A stretch of DNA of 64,000 bases from Lepidodermella squamata. Lineage: Eukaryota > Gastrotricha. This document shows, piece by piece, positions 1 to 11,700 of the stretch. The stretch lies in contig JBLDXI010000011.1 of the NCBI GenBank assembly GCA_047495785.1, forward strand, positions 124,001 to 188,000. The letters run 5' to 3'. Numbering within the stretch: position 1 is the first letter of the stretch; the number at the start of each line of letters is the position of its first letter. The translations under genes were made by a program, and so were the position numbers. The notes under the pieces are model-generated. The model made no database searches, was not told the origin of the DNA, and saw only the letters and a program-made list of their open reading frames with translations.

Positions 1-1015
1 TCCAGCCAACCGTGGCTGTGATAGCCACAGTGGCTGAATCAGCTCGTGACCGAGGCAATTAAGAATAAAACCTTATTCGAACTGAAACTTGAACGAAACT
101 TGAACAGCACATAAAACGGACTAATTCTCAATTCTCAAAATTAGCAGTGAATTCCTCGGGTGGAAATTTTACAAACTTAGAAGCTAATTGCTGATTTTAT
201 GTTCGAAAAGCACTTCGAAAATGCTGCAAAACCATTAGGACTGTATGCATAAAAGTGTTTGATGACGACAAAGCAACAAGCAACAAGAAGAGCAAACTTT
301 CTGTCATTGGAGTCACATTTAGCATATAGCTGATTCCGGCCTCCGGATAGGCTTGGAAGGCCTTCACAATTCATTGCCTTCAGGAAGGAGTCCTAAGGCC
401 GGAATCAGCTATATGTGACTCCAATGACAGAACTTTGCCTTTTCCGGTTGGTTAGGCGTCTTCAAAAGTTTCAGTGCTGTCCTAATAATGGTTTGTTGGC
501 AAAGATCAACCGTGAAAAGTGGAATGGCGACTCTTTAATTGTTCAATTTTCGCAGAAAAAGGATCCATTGGAAATTGACTCGTTCTGGTTACGATCAAAA
601 GTTATCATTTTGAAAATGGTATTTTTTTGTGAAATAACAACATAGTAACCCCGAGCTGGCCGACGGCGCGAGAACGCTCGAATGGGTCTGAACGGTAGCA
701 CCACCTGCATTTTAGTTGCATACCTAATGCTTCTTCGACATGGGCAAGTAATGTGCTAAACAGAAGCATTTCATATTTCCGAAGATTCCTTTACTATGAT
801 TTATAGCAACAACAGCCTGAAAAGTGCGATTTTAACAACCAAAAATGGTTTCTTTCCAATAAATAAAACAATGGGAAAATTTCTTTCAAGAAAAGAAGTG
901 ACATTATTTAACAAATATAATTGTTGAGAGTTGAGTCGATGCGTAAAATTGCCATTATTCATTGTTCATTAGTGTTGTGTATAATTTCGAGCATTATATC
1001 ATTTATCCAACGATC
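1..1015. other. Intergenic region downstream of the ankyrin gene
   Basis: No coding region is supportable here. The short open frames have no recognisable content and no splice partners. The only structure I see is the hairpin repeat at about 291-438. I see no clear AATAAA for the ankyrin gene close to its stop. Confidence 0.6.
291..438. repeat. Foldback/MITE-like hairpin
   Basis: Arms of about 45 nt are inverted copies of each other. The left arm reads ...CTGTCATTGGAGTCACAT...AGCTGATTCCGGCCT, and its reverse complement ends at about 430, with a short loop between. There is no open reading frame, so this is a non-autonomous element or remnant. Its AGCT(G)ATTCCGGCxT core resembles that of the foldback at 51220-51387, so the two may be related. 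Confidence 0.75.
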
Positions 1016-4000
1016 TCATTTGCTCTTGGCCGAAGCACTGCCGCTGCTCCCGCTGTTCAGCAGTTTCGCGACGCCGGCATGGCCGTTGTCGCTGGCGAGT
1101 TGCCCGGCGGTGAGGCCGTGTTTGTCGCGCACGGCTGGGTTGAGGCCGCGGGCGAGCAGCAGGCGCACGATCTCCTCGTTGCCGTTCTCCGCCGCCGGGA
1201 ACAACGCCGAGCATCCGTCGCTGTCCACGTGCGTCGCATCCACGCGACACTCGTCCAGCAAAAACCTGAAAAATCAAAGCGATAACATTATTTGGAAAAA
1301 ATGCTCGATTTTCAAAATAGAAGAAAAATAGAAAAAACTACATAAATTGAGAAAATTAAATATTAACAAATATATTTTCTAAAATTTGAAAAAAATTAAT
1401 TTTAATTTATTTATAAAATTGAAAATTATCCAAACTTTAACATTTTTGCTTTCAATAATTTGATATTTAGATTTTCTTCTTGAAATGATTCTGGAATGAA
1501 ATTTTTCTTTTACTTGACGACATCGACGTGGCAGCCGTTGGCGGCCGGGAACAGCGGGGTGACGCCGAATTTGTCGCTCGCACTCGCGTCGAGGCCGACC
1601 TTTTCGACGAGGTACTTGACGAGGTCGAGGTGGCCGCCCTGGCACGCGTAGAACAGCGTACTGCGGCCGTTTTCACGCTTCAGTGTCCGCAGATCGGCGC
1701 CACTCGCTGCTAACAGTTCGACAACCTGGAAAACAGAAATTATTAAAATAGACAGTATTTTCTTGGTAGTGCCGCCTTTTCTCAACCGTACTTTTCTCAA
1801 CGTGCATTTTTCTCAACGTATTGTTTACACAACAGGTGTTCATCTCAACTACACGCGCGTGTACGAGAGGGCGAATGTGATCGGCGCGCGCGTCGTGGTT
1901 ATCACGAGTGTTTGTAATCGGATTAACAGGTGATACCCACTGCCGTATTCCACACTTCCTGAGACGTTAACAGCTCATTTAGCCAAGTATCAATATAATA
2001 ACACTTATTGAGTCTATTTTGTTGCCGCTTATTAAACTCTTGAAATGCCGCTGTATTGTACTGTGTGCCACAAGGCATATAAAAATGAAAAAGCACTCGC
2101 GGCTCATCAGCGCTTTGCAAAAAGTTGTTATAGGGCCAAGACGCCGGTACCGGTATTGTTCAATGTTCAACAGCTATCGCCGGCAATTGTCAATCGCGTC
2201 TTTGATGAGGTGCAACGCGAAGAATTCACGTCGCCAGTAAGAATTCCAACGACAGAGGAGTTATTGCGGCGTGAGCTGGAGGCCATTAGAACAGAAAATC
2301 GCAATCTCAAGCGAAAACTCGAAGGTGACAGTTTGAATAAGGAAAATGGTGAAGAAATCGCCGAAAATGAAGGTGAAACTGAAGCGGCTAAAACGGCGCG
2401 ATTAGACGAATTGTTGGACACGTCTGGACCTAAAAATGGCAAGCGCTTTGTCACGGCCAAAGGAAATTACGCGACAACAGTTGGGGGTCACATCTACTAC
2501 GACGATAGGCGTAGCGACAGCCGCGTTTATCATCGCTGCCAAAATTCATAGTAAGTTTTTTTTATTTATTTTTTAATTAAATTAAAATTAAATTAAAAAA
2601 AATTAAAAAAATTTAATTTAATTTTTTTATTATTTTTATAGTACTAGTATAAGGTGTACGGCTCAACTTCCCCGAAATCTCGTGCCAGATTTTCCCGTCA
2701 AAGACACCAAGAATTTGGAGCAACTGGCAAAACACCCGGCTATTCAACCCTTTGATTTACCCGCCGATTTTCTCACACCGGTGCACAAACCGAAATGCCT
2801 CGCCAGCCATGCAATGTGCGAAAAAGAGGTGAATATGGCGACATATCGTCACAGAGCTATCACTCAACCGCTAGTCTCGACAGGAAATCATTTTATCGAT
2901 GTTCACAATAACGTTGACGATGATGAGGTGCGGGCCCTAATGCCGACCAAAGTTCAGGCAACTACAAACATCAACAAGATCAAACGTAGGCGTGAAATTT
3001 TTCCTGACTCGCCAGATTCAACCGACGAGCTGCTTTACATCCTGGCTGCCGAGGCCGAGATTTGTGAACGATTTCTGCTGACAAAAACCGACGGTACCAT
3101 GCTGCTTCATTACGAAATCGACGAACCCGGTCACGGATTCATGATTCTAGCGACCGACGCCGCGCTGCTTCGATTGAGTAAATCGACGCGCATTTATGTT
3201 GATGGAACCTTCGAGATAGTTCCGCCCTTGTTCGATCAGTTGTGGACGATCCATCACGAGGAGAAAGGTGTTGGCCAACCTGCTATCTTCGTTCTCTCGA
3301 CTGATAGGACCAGTGACAGTTACGAGCGAATTCTCGGCGTTGTTCTTGAGCATGTCGAGCGCGTTAATCCCGAGTACGCGTGGAAGGAGGTCACCACCGA
3401 CTTCGAGAGCGGCCTTTTGCCCGTGCTGAGAAAACTGGTGACTAGAAATGGCAAACTTGTCATTAAGGGCTGCTTCTTCCATTTCTCTGATAGCATGCGT
3501 CGGTGGGTAGACAGGAATGGCCTCAAAACTGTTTACGAAGCCCCGGCTCCTCGCGATGAGGCGGGTCAACTGCTGGGTCCCAACATAGTTCGTCGATTCA
3601 TTCGGCGCTTCATGTACGTCGCCTTCGTCCCTCTCGAGGACGTTAAACCGGTCGTTCTACATTTGATCAACGTCATGCCTCCTAGGCTGAAAAACCTTGA
3701 TTTCGCGGGTTATTTTCGCCACACATGGCTCACTCTGTACCCGGAGAACGAATGGAACGTCTACGACGAAGACCGTCGAACGAATAACATCGCGGAGAGC
3801 TTCCATCACGCCCTTGACAGCCGAACAGTCAACAAGACCGACTGCGAATTCTGGCGCTTCATTTGCCTTTTGAAGGGTGAAGACCGGCGTGTCGGTGGCG
3901 AGTGCCTTCAACAGCAGTTGGGCAAGAAAGTCAGGAAAACAAACAATGCCTCGATCAGTAAAGAGCATCAGCTAGCTACGTTATTTGCTGAGCTCGCGCT

Positions 4001-7000
4001 CGACTTACAGTCCTTGAAAGACAATGCGCGCATACTACGTCTCGTAAAATTTATCGACGCTGTTGCTCTGATTCAAAGCGCGTCGTATTAAGTTGAACAC
4101 TTGTTACGCAATAAATTACACCTGTTGAGATAAATGCGTGTTGAGTAAATGCGTGTTGAGAACGAAATGCACTGTTGAGAAAAGTACGGTTGAGAAAAGG
4201 ATGGCGAACCATTTTCTTTCAAATGTCCAAGTTCCAAGTTCTAAGCTCAATATTTATAAACTATAAACATGTTTAGAATCTTTTTAATTTAAGCAAATAA
4301 TTAAATCAAAATTATGGATGAAAATTTATAAAAATATAATTACCGTATTTTCCGTATTAGCTTCAGGGGGCATTGTGTTTTCAAAGCTTCGAAAAAGGGG
4401 GGTTGTAAACGGGACGTGTTACAATTGCGAGCATGCGACTTTATTATTTCAAAGCAAGTTTTCAAGCGTTAAAATTGAGTAAAATTAGAATAAATTGATA
4501 ATTTTTAAACTAAAGTCAACAACTCTTCATCAAAATCGAGAACTTCATCGTTCGATAGTAGCGAGTTCTCAGCCATTTTATGCAAATTATTAAACATTTA
4601 AAATTTTTGAGTTTTTTCAAATGATGGCTGCTAGGAAATCGAACGCTACTTAGGCAATTTTCGTTGCTTAAATTCTCTCACTCAGCTATGTTTCCCAATT
4701 TTCTATCAAACATGCCTATCAAACGCTTCAGAAATGGAATTTCAAAAGAGTATGCGCAATTATTTTTAAATGCGATTTTCAAAGTTTGATGTAAAATTTA
4801 GATCGCGGGTAGCTATTGCGAGTATGAGGCTTTATATCTTCAAAGGCCTTGAAAAGGGGGGTTGTAAACGGGACGGGCGGTAATAACGGGTATATGAAGC
4901 TATTACGGAATATACGGTAATCACATTTCATTTTTCTGAATTTTTCTGAATTTTAGGATATTCCTATTATTTATTACTATATTTGATGATTTTACCAATG
5001 ACGAACCTCAAGATGGCCGTGTTCGGCGGCTAGAAACGCCGGCGTGACGCCTTTTTCGTCATGCTCATCGACATGCGCGCCTTTCTCGATAAGAAACCGC
5101 ACGAACTCGGTTTCACCGGCGGCAGCGGCTAGGAAAAAGGCCGTCCGGCCGTCCTTGTCCTTGGCGTGCTGGTCGCAGCCGGCGTTGAGCAGCAGCTGGC
5201 CGAGTTCGACGAAGCCGTTCTGCGCCGCCAAAAACAACGGCGTCCAGTTGTAGCCGTCACGGTGGTTCACATTCGCATGTGCCACGCTCACCAGGTAGTC
5301 GGTCACCTCGACGTGGCCCTCGTCGACGGCGAAAAACAACGCCGTCATCCCACGCTCGTCTGTATCTTCCTATTAAAAAATTTAATATCACAAATTTAAA
5401 ATTAACTCCTAAAATTCAAGCTACTTCAAGTTCGCAACAATAATTTGTCAAAATATTAAAAATTTCCGATATATTTGAAATTTAAATATGAAAACTAAAA
5501 TAATAAATTTAAAATTTGAATTTTGATTTAATTTCGTTGAATTCATTAAAAAAGTTGATCCATTTAAAATTGATTTTTTCCTTGGCAAAACGAATTAAAA
5601 AACATTGAAATTTAAAAAATTTCAATTGTCGAAGGACTGCAAATTTTAGAAAATGAACGATATCGATTTAAAAATGGCTTCAATATTAAATTCCGAATCA
5701 ATTTGCCCTGATCAATTTTCCTAATTGAAAATTATGTAAAATTATTTTAAAAAAAAGTGTTAATATTCAGCAACTTACGAGATCGCATCCGTTTGCGAGG
5801 TAGTACTGCACGAGGTCGAGGTAGCCGTTGCGCGCCGCCGGGAACAGCGCCGTGCAGCCGTACGCGTCCTTGTGCCGCACGTCGCCGCCCCGCGCCACCA
5901 GCAGCTCGATGACGTCGAGGTGGCCGTGCTCGGTCGCCGGGTACAGCGGCGTCACGCTCTCCGAGTCGGCCTCTTCCGGCGACAGCCCGGCCTCGATCAG
6001 CATCACCACTATGTCCTTGTGGCCGTCCTGCGCCGCTGAGAAGAGCGCCGTGCGGCCGTTGTGGCTCAACTTGCGCCGCACATCCGCGCCCTTCGACAAC
6101 AGGTATTTCGCGCATTGCAAGTGGCCGTTCGCGCAGGCGAGGAACAACGGCGTCACACCGGCGTTGTCTGTCTCTTCGATTTTAGCCCCGCCCTTTTCGA
6201 CTAGCAACTGCACGATTTCGTCATAGCCCTAATAAAAACGCAAATAAATAGAAAAAGTAAAAAATGATTCAATCAAAATTCAATAAAAAAATCATTCTAA
6301 AATTCATTTCCGGATATAAGGCAATTTATTCCAATAGCCGATTTAGACATCTCAATGAGTAATCCCAACACGTCATTTTCAGTTATTTGAATCAGTTTTA
6401 AAAATTTGGAAACCAACCAAGATCGCAGAATAGCCCTTCGCCTATCTAGCAGATCTTCTAATACAACTTTTACGGCATCTGCGTGTTTTATGAGTTTTTA
6501 AAAGGCTTGCGCATTTTTGCTCATTGAGCCCATTGGCGGGATTGCCTTATACGATATGACTACGATTTTTCAAATTTTCTCTCCGAATTTGAATATTTTT
6601 TGAAAATTTTAAATAGTTTCAAATTTGGATTTTAATTATTCAATCTAACAAAAGAAAATAGTATTTGAAATAATAGGGGATTGACATCGGCTTCGTTCAG
6701 GTTAATTGAAAACTTTGAAACATTTTAAACTAATTTCAGGAAAAACAGGGAAAACATTCATTCGCGATTGCGGCTTGCGTTACATAAAAATTTTTGATAT
6801 TCACCCCGAAATCATGATAAATTCTATAAGATATCGTTGGCAGCGCGGCAGAAGGAACCTTTAGGCTTATTGTTGACATGACGTAACTTACCGCCAGTAA
6901 TAGAACAACAGGTTATAGGAGCACATTAAAAAGCAGTCATTTAACGTCAACTAAAATGAGAGGAAAGAATTGTTTGCCTTGCATCGTGTATGCCATATAA

Positions 7001-8271
7001 TACTCAGTGAATACTACCAAATAGCAGTAAAGAAGGTTAATAATAAGTTGAAGTTAAAAAAGTAAGTGGAATGAAATTGCCGTTAACATCATGTGAAAAG
7101 TGGGGTTTGCGTTAATTTTACGAGACGATTCTTGGTTTCCTAGTTTTCCTTACTTCGTTTTTCTTAAGGATTTCGAATTTTCAAAAATAAGACTTCTCGG
7201 AGGCTCCCATCCACATCAAACGAATTGATTTGAAAGTGGCATCAAAATTGCACGATGTCAAAAATTTCGCCAAACCCCACTTTTCATTTGTTAACGGTCA
7301 AATGTAATAAATATGCGTATTTAATGCTATTTTCATGTTTACTCATTGTATTATACGGATTCATGGCAAAGCATGTCAGTTAAAGTCAGTGACGATAAAA
7401 CTAAAAACCTTCATAGCCTTAATGCATACGTTTCTTCAACAAGTTGTGATTTTGAAAAAGCGGAAAGCGTCTTGCCGGTTTTGTTTAGATGAATTTTGTT
7501 GACTAAACAAAATAGAACAAAGTATTTCGGACCAAGTGCAACTTCGCTGGCGGTGAATTTGACAAAAAATTAAACAAGCCTAGAGGTTCCTTTTGCCTTC
7601 TGACTTCCAAAAATCAGGATTTTCGAGAATTTATTCCATTTTGCTATTCTGAAAAAAAATAAAATTAATTCGTAATTTTCTCTATACAACTGAATAATCC
7701 ATCAATTATCAAATTTAATTATTTTGAGGATTTTCGAGTTTTTTCGTCGACTTTTCAATTATTTTCGAAATCTTGGCGCTGCAAAATCGGAGCAAGAAAA
7801 AATAATGTAATGTCAACCTTTAGAGCGGCTAGAAAGAGAGGCGTGATGCCGTTGTGGTCCTTGAGGTGCGGCGAGGCGCCGTTGGCGAGCAGCACCTGGC
7901 ACGCCTGCAGGTGGCCGTTCCACGCGGCGCGGAACAACGCCGTCAGCCCGCCCTCGTCCGTCGCATTCACGTCGATTTTCGACGACGACGACGACTTGCC
8001 GAGCAGCTCGCGCAGCTTATCGGCCTGGCCTTCGGCGGCTGCGTTGAAAAACTCCTCCAGTTTGGCGCTACTGCTACCACTACTGCCAGCAGATGATGCT
8101 TGTAGCGAGGATGACGACTGCGGTTTATTGCTGCTTTTAGCTGACGACGCTGTAGCCGGCTTTTTCCTAGAAAAATTTGCGGTTTTTTCGTTAATTATGG
8201 CAAAAAACAGCTCTCAAGAGGACTCACGAGGCTGAATTCGGTTTAGCGGCGGCTGCCGGCTTGCTGGCCAT
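1016..8271 (-). CDS. Ankyrin-repeat protein, 555 aa, six exons
   Basis: Exons in transcript order are 8271-8228, 8166-7818, 6228-5779, 5369-5007, 1725-1514 and 1265-1016. They sum to 556 codons with no internal stop, and phase is kept at every junction. The first 50 or so residues are Ala/Ser/Lys low complexity. From about residue 55 to 540 the protein is a near-continuous ankyrin array, recognisable from repeated TPLF-AA-x-GH-x-x-x-V and GA-x-x motifs such as NGHLQACQVLLANGAS, EHGHLDVIELLVARGGD and ENGNEEIVRLLLARGLN. No other domain and no membrane segment is seen, so it is presumably a cytoplasmic protein-binding scaffold with unknown partner. The donor of exon 4 is GTTCGT. It was chosen because it alone restores the repeat consensus (GHLE|VVELL). 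The intron after exon 4 has been enlarged by a MULE and a MITE. The specific function cannot be assigned. Confidence 0.9.
1765..4210 (+). mobile_element. Intact Mutator-like (MULE) DNA transposon
   Basis: The element is bounded by an 8-bp direct repeat ATTTTCTT (1757-1764 and 4211-4218), the target-site size known for Mutator-like elements. It has terminal inverted repeats starting GGT, with a perfect 27-nt inner block (1775-1801 and 4174-4200). Both ends carry several spaced CTCAAC motifs, plausibly transposase binding sites. It contains a complete two-exon transposase gene and sits in an intron of the ankyrin gene on the opposite strand. The intact duplication, clean termini and open frames suggest recent insertion. 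Confidence 0.92.
2045..4091 (+). CDS. MULE transposase with C2H2-like and FLYWCH-like zinc fingers, 651 aa, two exons
   Basis: Exon 1 is 2045-2550. It is spliced to exon 2 at 2642-4091 across a 91-nt AT-rich intron (GTAAGT...TATAG), giving 652 codons. Residues 4-29 form a C2H2-like finger (YCTVCHKAY...HQRFAKSC), followed by a charged, probably coiled-coil stretch around 75-100. Residues about 134-185 form a FLYWCH-like domain (G-x-Y-x-x-T...YY...HRC...IRC), which the intron splits. Residues 350-560 are the MULE transposase core with catalytic candidates D356 (VDGTFE), D422 (TTDFES) and E554 (TNNIAESFH), plus the C-x2-H-like GCFFHF motif. This is the expected DDE order for cut-and-paste Mutator transposases. 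No frameshift or stop is seen, so the gene may be active. Confidence 0.93.
4341..4920. mobile_element. Non-autonomous inverted-repeat element (MITE)
   Basis: The ends are inverted copies. The left end reads TACCGTATTTTCCGTATTAG and continues GCTTCA, and the right end (about 4895-4920) is its near-exact reverse complement. Subterminal blocks containing GGGGGGTTGTAAACGGGACG occur in both halves (about 4396 and 4857). The termini fit a TA target site, suggesting a Tc1/mariner-type MITE. There is no coding capacity. It lies in the same ankyrin-gene intron as the MULE. Confidence 0.75.
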
Positions 8272-8784
8272 TTTCACCTAGAGTCGATTCGTCGTCGTCG
8301 TAGTAGAAGCCTGGATGTAGTACTATTAGGGGCTTTATACTACTCTATTGTGTGGCTGTGTGGCTGTGTATGGCTGAATGCTGAATGCTGCGAGAGTGAG
8401 TCACAGCCACAGGCGGCAGAAATGAAGCGGTTGCTAGGCAACGCGAGACGGCGCCACCTATCGTTGTTTACGCCGCGCGAGTTTTGTTGTTATTCATTAT
8501 TTATTATTGTCATAATAATAATAATAAAAACACACATCATTGATCCTTTTTGTTAAAGAATTTATCGGTCTGCTCGCCTATAGAGTCTAGCCGCACAGCA
8601 ATCTTTCGCTCGTATACCGTGAAAAATCAATCGATAATATGTCGATTTCTGTCGAAAACAATTGTTTCGCCTCATTCAATTCTCCAAGAACGATTTGGTC
8701 ATCGATTTCGAAAATCAGTGATTTCTGATATCGAAAATGACACCAATTAAAACGAGTTCATATTAAACACTCATCATCCAATAT
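8272..8784. other. Intergenic spacer between the ankyrin and lectin genes
   Basis: About 500 nt separate the poly(A) signal of the giant lectin gene from the ATG of the ankyrin gene, both on the minus strand. It holds the ankyrin TATA candidate. There is no open frame with recognisable content. Confidence 0.6.
8333..8339 (-). promoter_or_regulatory. TATA box candidate of the ankyrin gene
   Basis: On the minus strand the sequence reads TATAAAG, 62-68 nt upstream of the ankyrin ATG at 8271. That spacing would give a 5' UTR of about 35 nt. This is an inference from motif and position only. Confidence 0.45.
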
Positions 8785-8790
8785 TTTATT
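8785..8790 (-). terminator. Poly(A) signal AATAAA of the giant lectin gene
   Basis: On the minus strand AATAAA lies about 9 nt past the stop codon at 8799-8801. Such a short 3' UTR is plausible but unconfirmed. Confidence 0.5.
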
Positions 8791-8798
8791 TGATACGG

Positions 8799-11700
8799 TT
8801 AAATTTCCAAAAAGTTTGATATATGGGGCGTTTCGTACGTAATGTTCGATTGATTGTGTATCCATTGAACCAAGTTCGGTTTTTGATGGCCAACTGATTC
8901 CTGCCTATTCTCACCTGAAAAAAAACATCTCCCATACGCAAAAACCGAAAAGCAAATGATAGGAACATATTAGAAGCTCAAGCGAACTTAAAACAACACA
9001 GTTACCAGCGGTGCGATTAGACCCCCTTGCCACTTCAACTTACGATCACACTCGAACGGGCCGTAGTACCACTTGCTAGCCAGGCCGCAGTTGACAGTGA
9101 TGAAGCGCTGCTGGTTCCAGGGTGTCACCTGTGGTACACAATCAACGGCTTTATAAGTTCGCCAAAACCCGTCTTTAAACTCACGGTATCATTGGGGCAG
9201 TACAGAAACGTGGATGTCGTGTACGAGAAGAACGGCTTCGATTCGTTCGTCGTCGCCATCAGATCGTGCCACTGCCCGCGCAGGAACACCGGCACCAACC
9301 GATCCGGGCGGCGGCACCCCAGCGACGTGATGTACACCGAGGCTGTGATGCGCTTGCCCGGGCGCGGCAGTCGGTTGCCGCAGTAGAGCCGGCCCTCAGG
9401 GTGGGGCACCCCGGACCCGGAGTCGTCGCAGTCGCTCGAGCACTCCGACTCGTCGACAGCCTGCGTCGAGACGGGTTTCGCCCGCAGGCACAGACAGTAC
9501 GCCGTCGTCATGCCGCAGTACGCCGTTTCGTTGTACATGCACGCGTCACGGCACAGCCTCGCTAGTTCGGCGTTCAACAGTCGAAGATCCTGGTCCGCAG
9601 CCGCGCTCGTCAGTTTGAGAGCTCCGTCATTGTAGGCAGCGGCTGCGAGGGAGGACAGTTTGATGGCGAGGTAAATGTCCGAATCCGGGTCGAGGGCGGA
9701 GCAGCCGCGGTAGTACGCGCTCAGCTGGCAGTCCATGACCGGCCGCGTGACGTTGGTCGCGTTCGAAACGGCTGGCACCCAGGCGCCGGCTGTCGAGCAG
9801 CGGATCGTCTGCTCGTAGCCGAGGAACACCGCCGAGTCGTCGTTGCCCACCGTCAGTTCGTTGCCGCTCAAGCAGCGGTAGTTTACGTAGGAGCGGAAAA
9901 GGCGCGACGTTCCGTTGTTCGTCGAGTTGGCGACAGCCGGGAAGGGCGGGCAGCTTTTGACTGCATAGACACAACGTCTTACAGTGAAAGAAATCCGGAA
10001 ACCGAAGCATTACTTACTTGTGCAAGTGAACGGAGTCGGTTTCCAGACACTCGTTCCAGTGGCTGAGTCAAAGAGGCAGTACCGCAGTGTGTCCCGGTCT
10101 TCGAGGCCGTTTTTCACCTCGAAACCAGGTTCTATCAGAACAAAAAGTGGGTGAAATGAGAGAATATTCATTTATCATTTGTCCCATAGAGAACGAAGTA
10201 CCGCAATCCGTTCTCTATGTTTTGTCCCCAGTTCCCAGTTTATCCTCCACGGAAATCCGGTTCAAAGAATCAACCGAACTGAAGCTTTTCAGATCCCATG
10301 ATAGCGACAGATTTCGAGAACTTCTGAAACCCTACCTTCAATTCCTAATCAACTACTTCCTACACTTAGAATCAATTGAAGTATTTCAACACATCCCGAG
10401 TTTATAGCCTTGTTGAGTTTCTAGAAATACATTTGCTTCACTGATGTTTCAAACCTTGGTTAAATATCGAAGTTGCTATGTGCTATGTATCAGTATCAAC
10501 TGAGAAATGAAGCTTACGGCAAGACTGCAGCATGGTGCTCATGAACGACGGGAAAGGCGGATCAGTAGCCGAAACAATAGGCGTAATGTTGTAGAACTCC
10601 ACATCGAACTTGGAACAATTTTGACCTGTTTATGGGCATTACAAATCTGTAAAATCTCATTCTACTGCGGCAAATGTCATACGCGTGCAAATCGGAAGAG
10701 ACGGAGCCCAAATGCCGCTTCCAAGACATTTTGACGCAACTGATATGGGCATGAAACCGGCTTGACACGAAAAAGCGTTAACTGCGACGCCAGTAAACTC
10801 GTTGTACGAACCCCCGCTGACTGCGGCAGGTAATTTCAACACTTTTTGGTTGATAATGGGGCAGCTGGTCTCGCGCCACCGCTCCGAGCCACCAACGCAT
10901 TGCACGTCGACTCGAAAACCGACGGTTTGGTCCGGGATGCTAGGGTTAGCTGGGCAGGTGAACGAATACGTTGAGCTCAAGTTGTATTGCAGAGCGAATG
11001 GGGTGGTGTAGGAGTATCCGAAATCAGGACAAGGCGGGGTGGGACGAGGGCATTGCTCGACTGAGCACGGTTTGACGCAGGAATGAGGCAATTTGCATAC
11101 GACACCTTTTTGATACGAATTACTCATGTAACCGGACTTCATCTGGCTCCAAAATGGGTTGATCATCGAGGGGAAGGCGTCGAGCTGGCCCCCGAGTTTC
11201 GTCTCATTCATCCATCTGCCTGGTGGCAATGCGTACGGAATGCTTACATTATTAGCAAGGCGCCAAACAGTATTGTCCCAAATCACTATAATATTGTTAG
11301 AAAAATTATGCAATCAATGTTTGAAACCACGAACAGCAGACTTACTGTCGTTACGCCAAATCGAAACGTTGCGACATGAAGTTTGCAGGCCTTTGATGTC
11401 GCGTGTTGTCAACGCAACCGAGTAGAGCGCGACGCAGGTGAGTTGGCCGCGGAACGCACCGATTGACACGCTGATAGCGTCAATCAAGACTGAGCCGTTG
11501 ATATTTGCCCTTCCGCAACGGGTGGCGTTGATATACGCCTCAGCGATTCCATTCGTTACCACCAGTATGACGTGGCTCCAGTTGCCTATCGGAACCAAAC
11601 AGTCCGTCATAGGGTATCGGGTGCTATTCACACGTAGCTCCAGCGAGTCTGACGAGCCCAACGCAAATCCTGATCTCGTAAGATTGAATACTGTTCCATA

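Noticed and set aside
921-1331. Plus-strand open frames overlapping the last ankyrin exon
   Set aside because: They are antisense shadows; the minus-strand frame gives a clean ankyrin repeat and joins in phase to the previous exon.
9027-9565. Plus-strand open frames over the lectin exon at 9185-9960
   Set aside because: Antisense shadows of a minus-strand Cys-rich extracellular frame that continues in phase on both sides.
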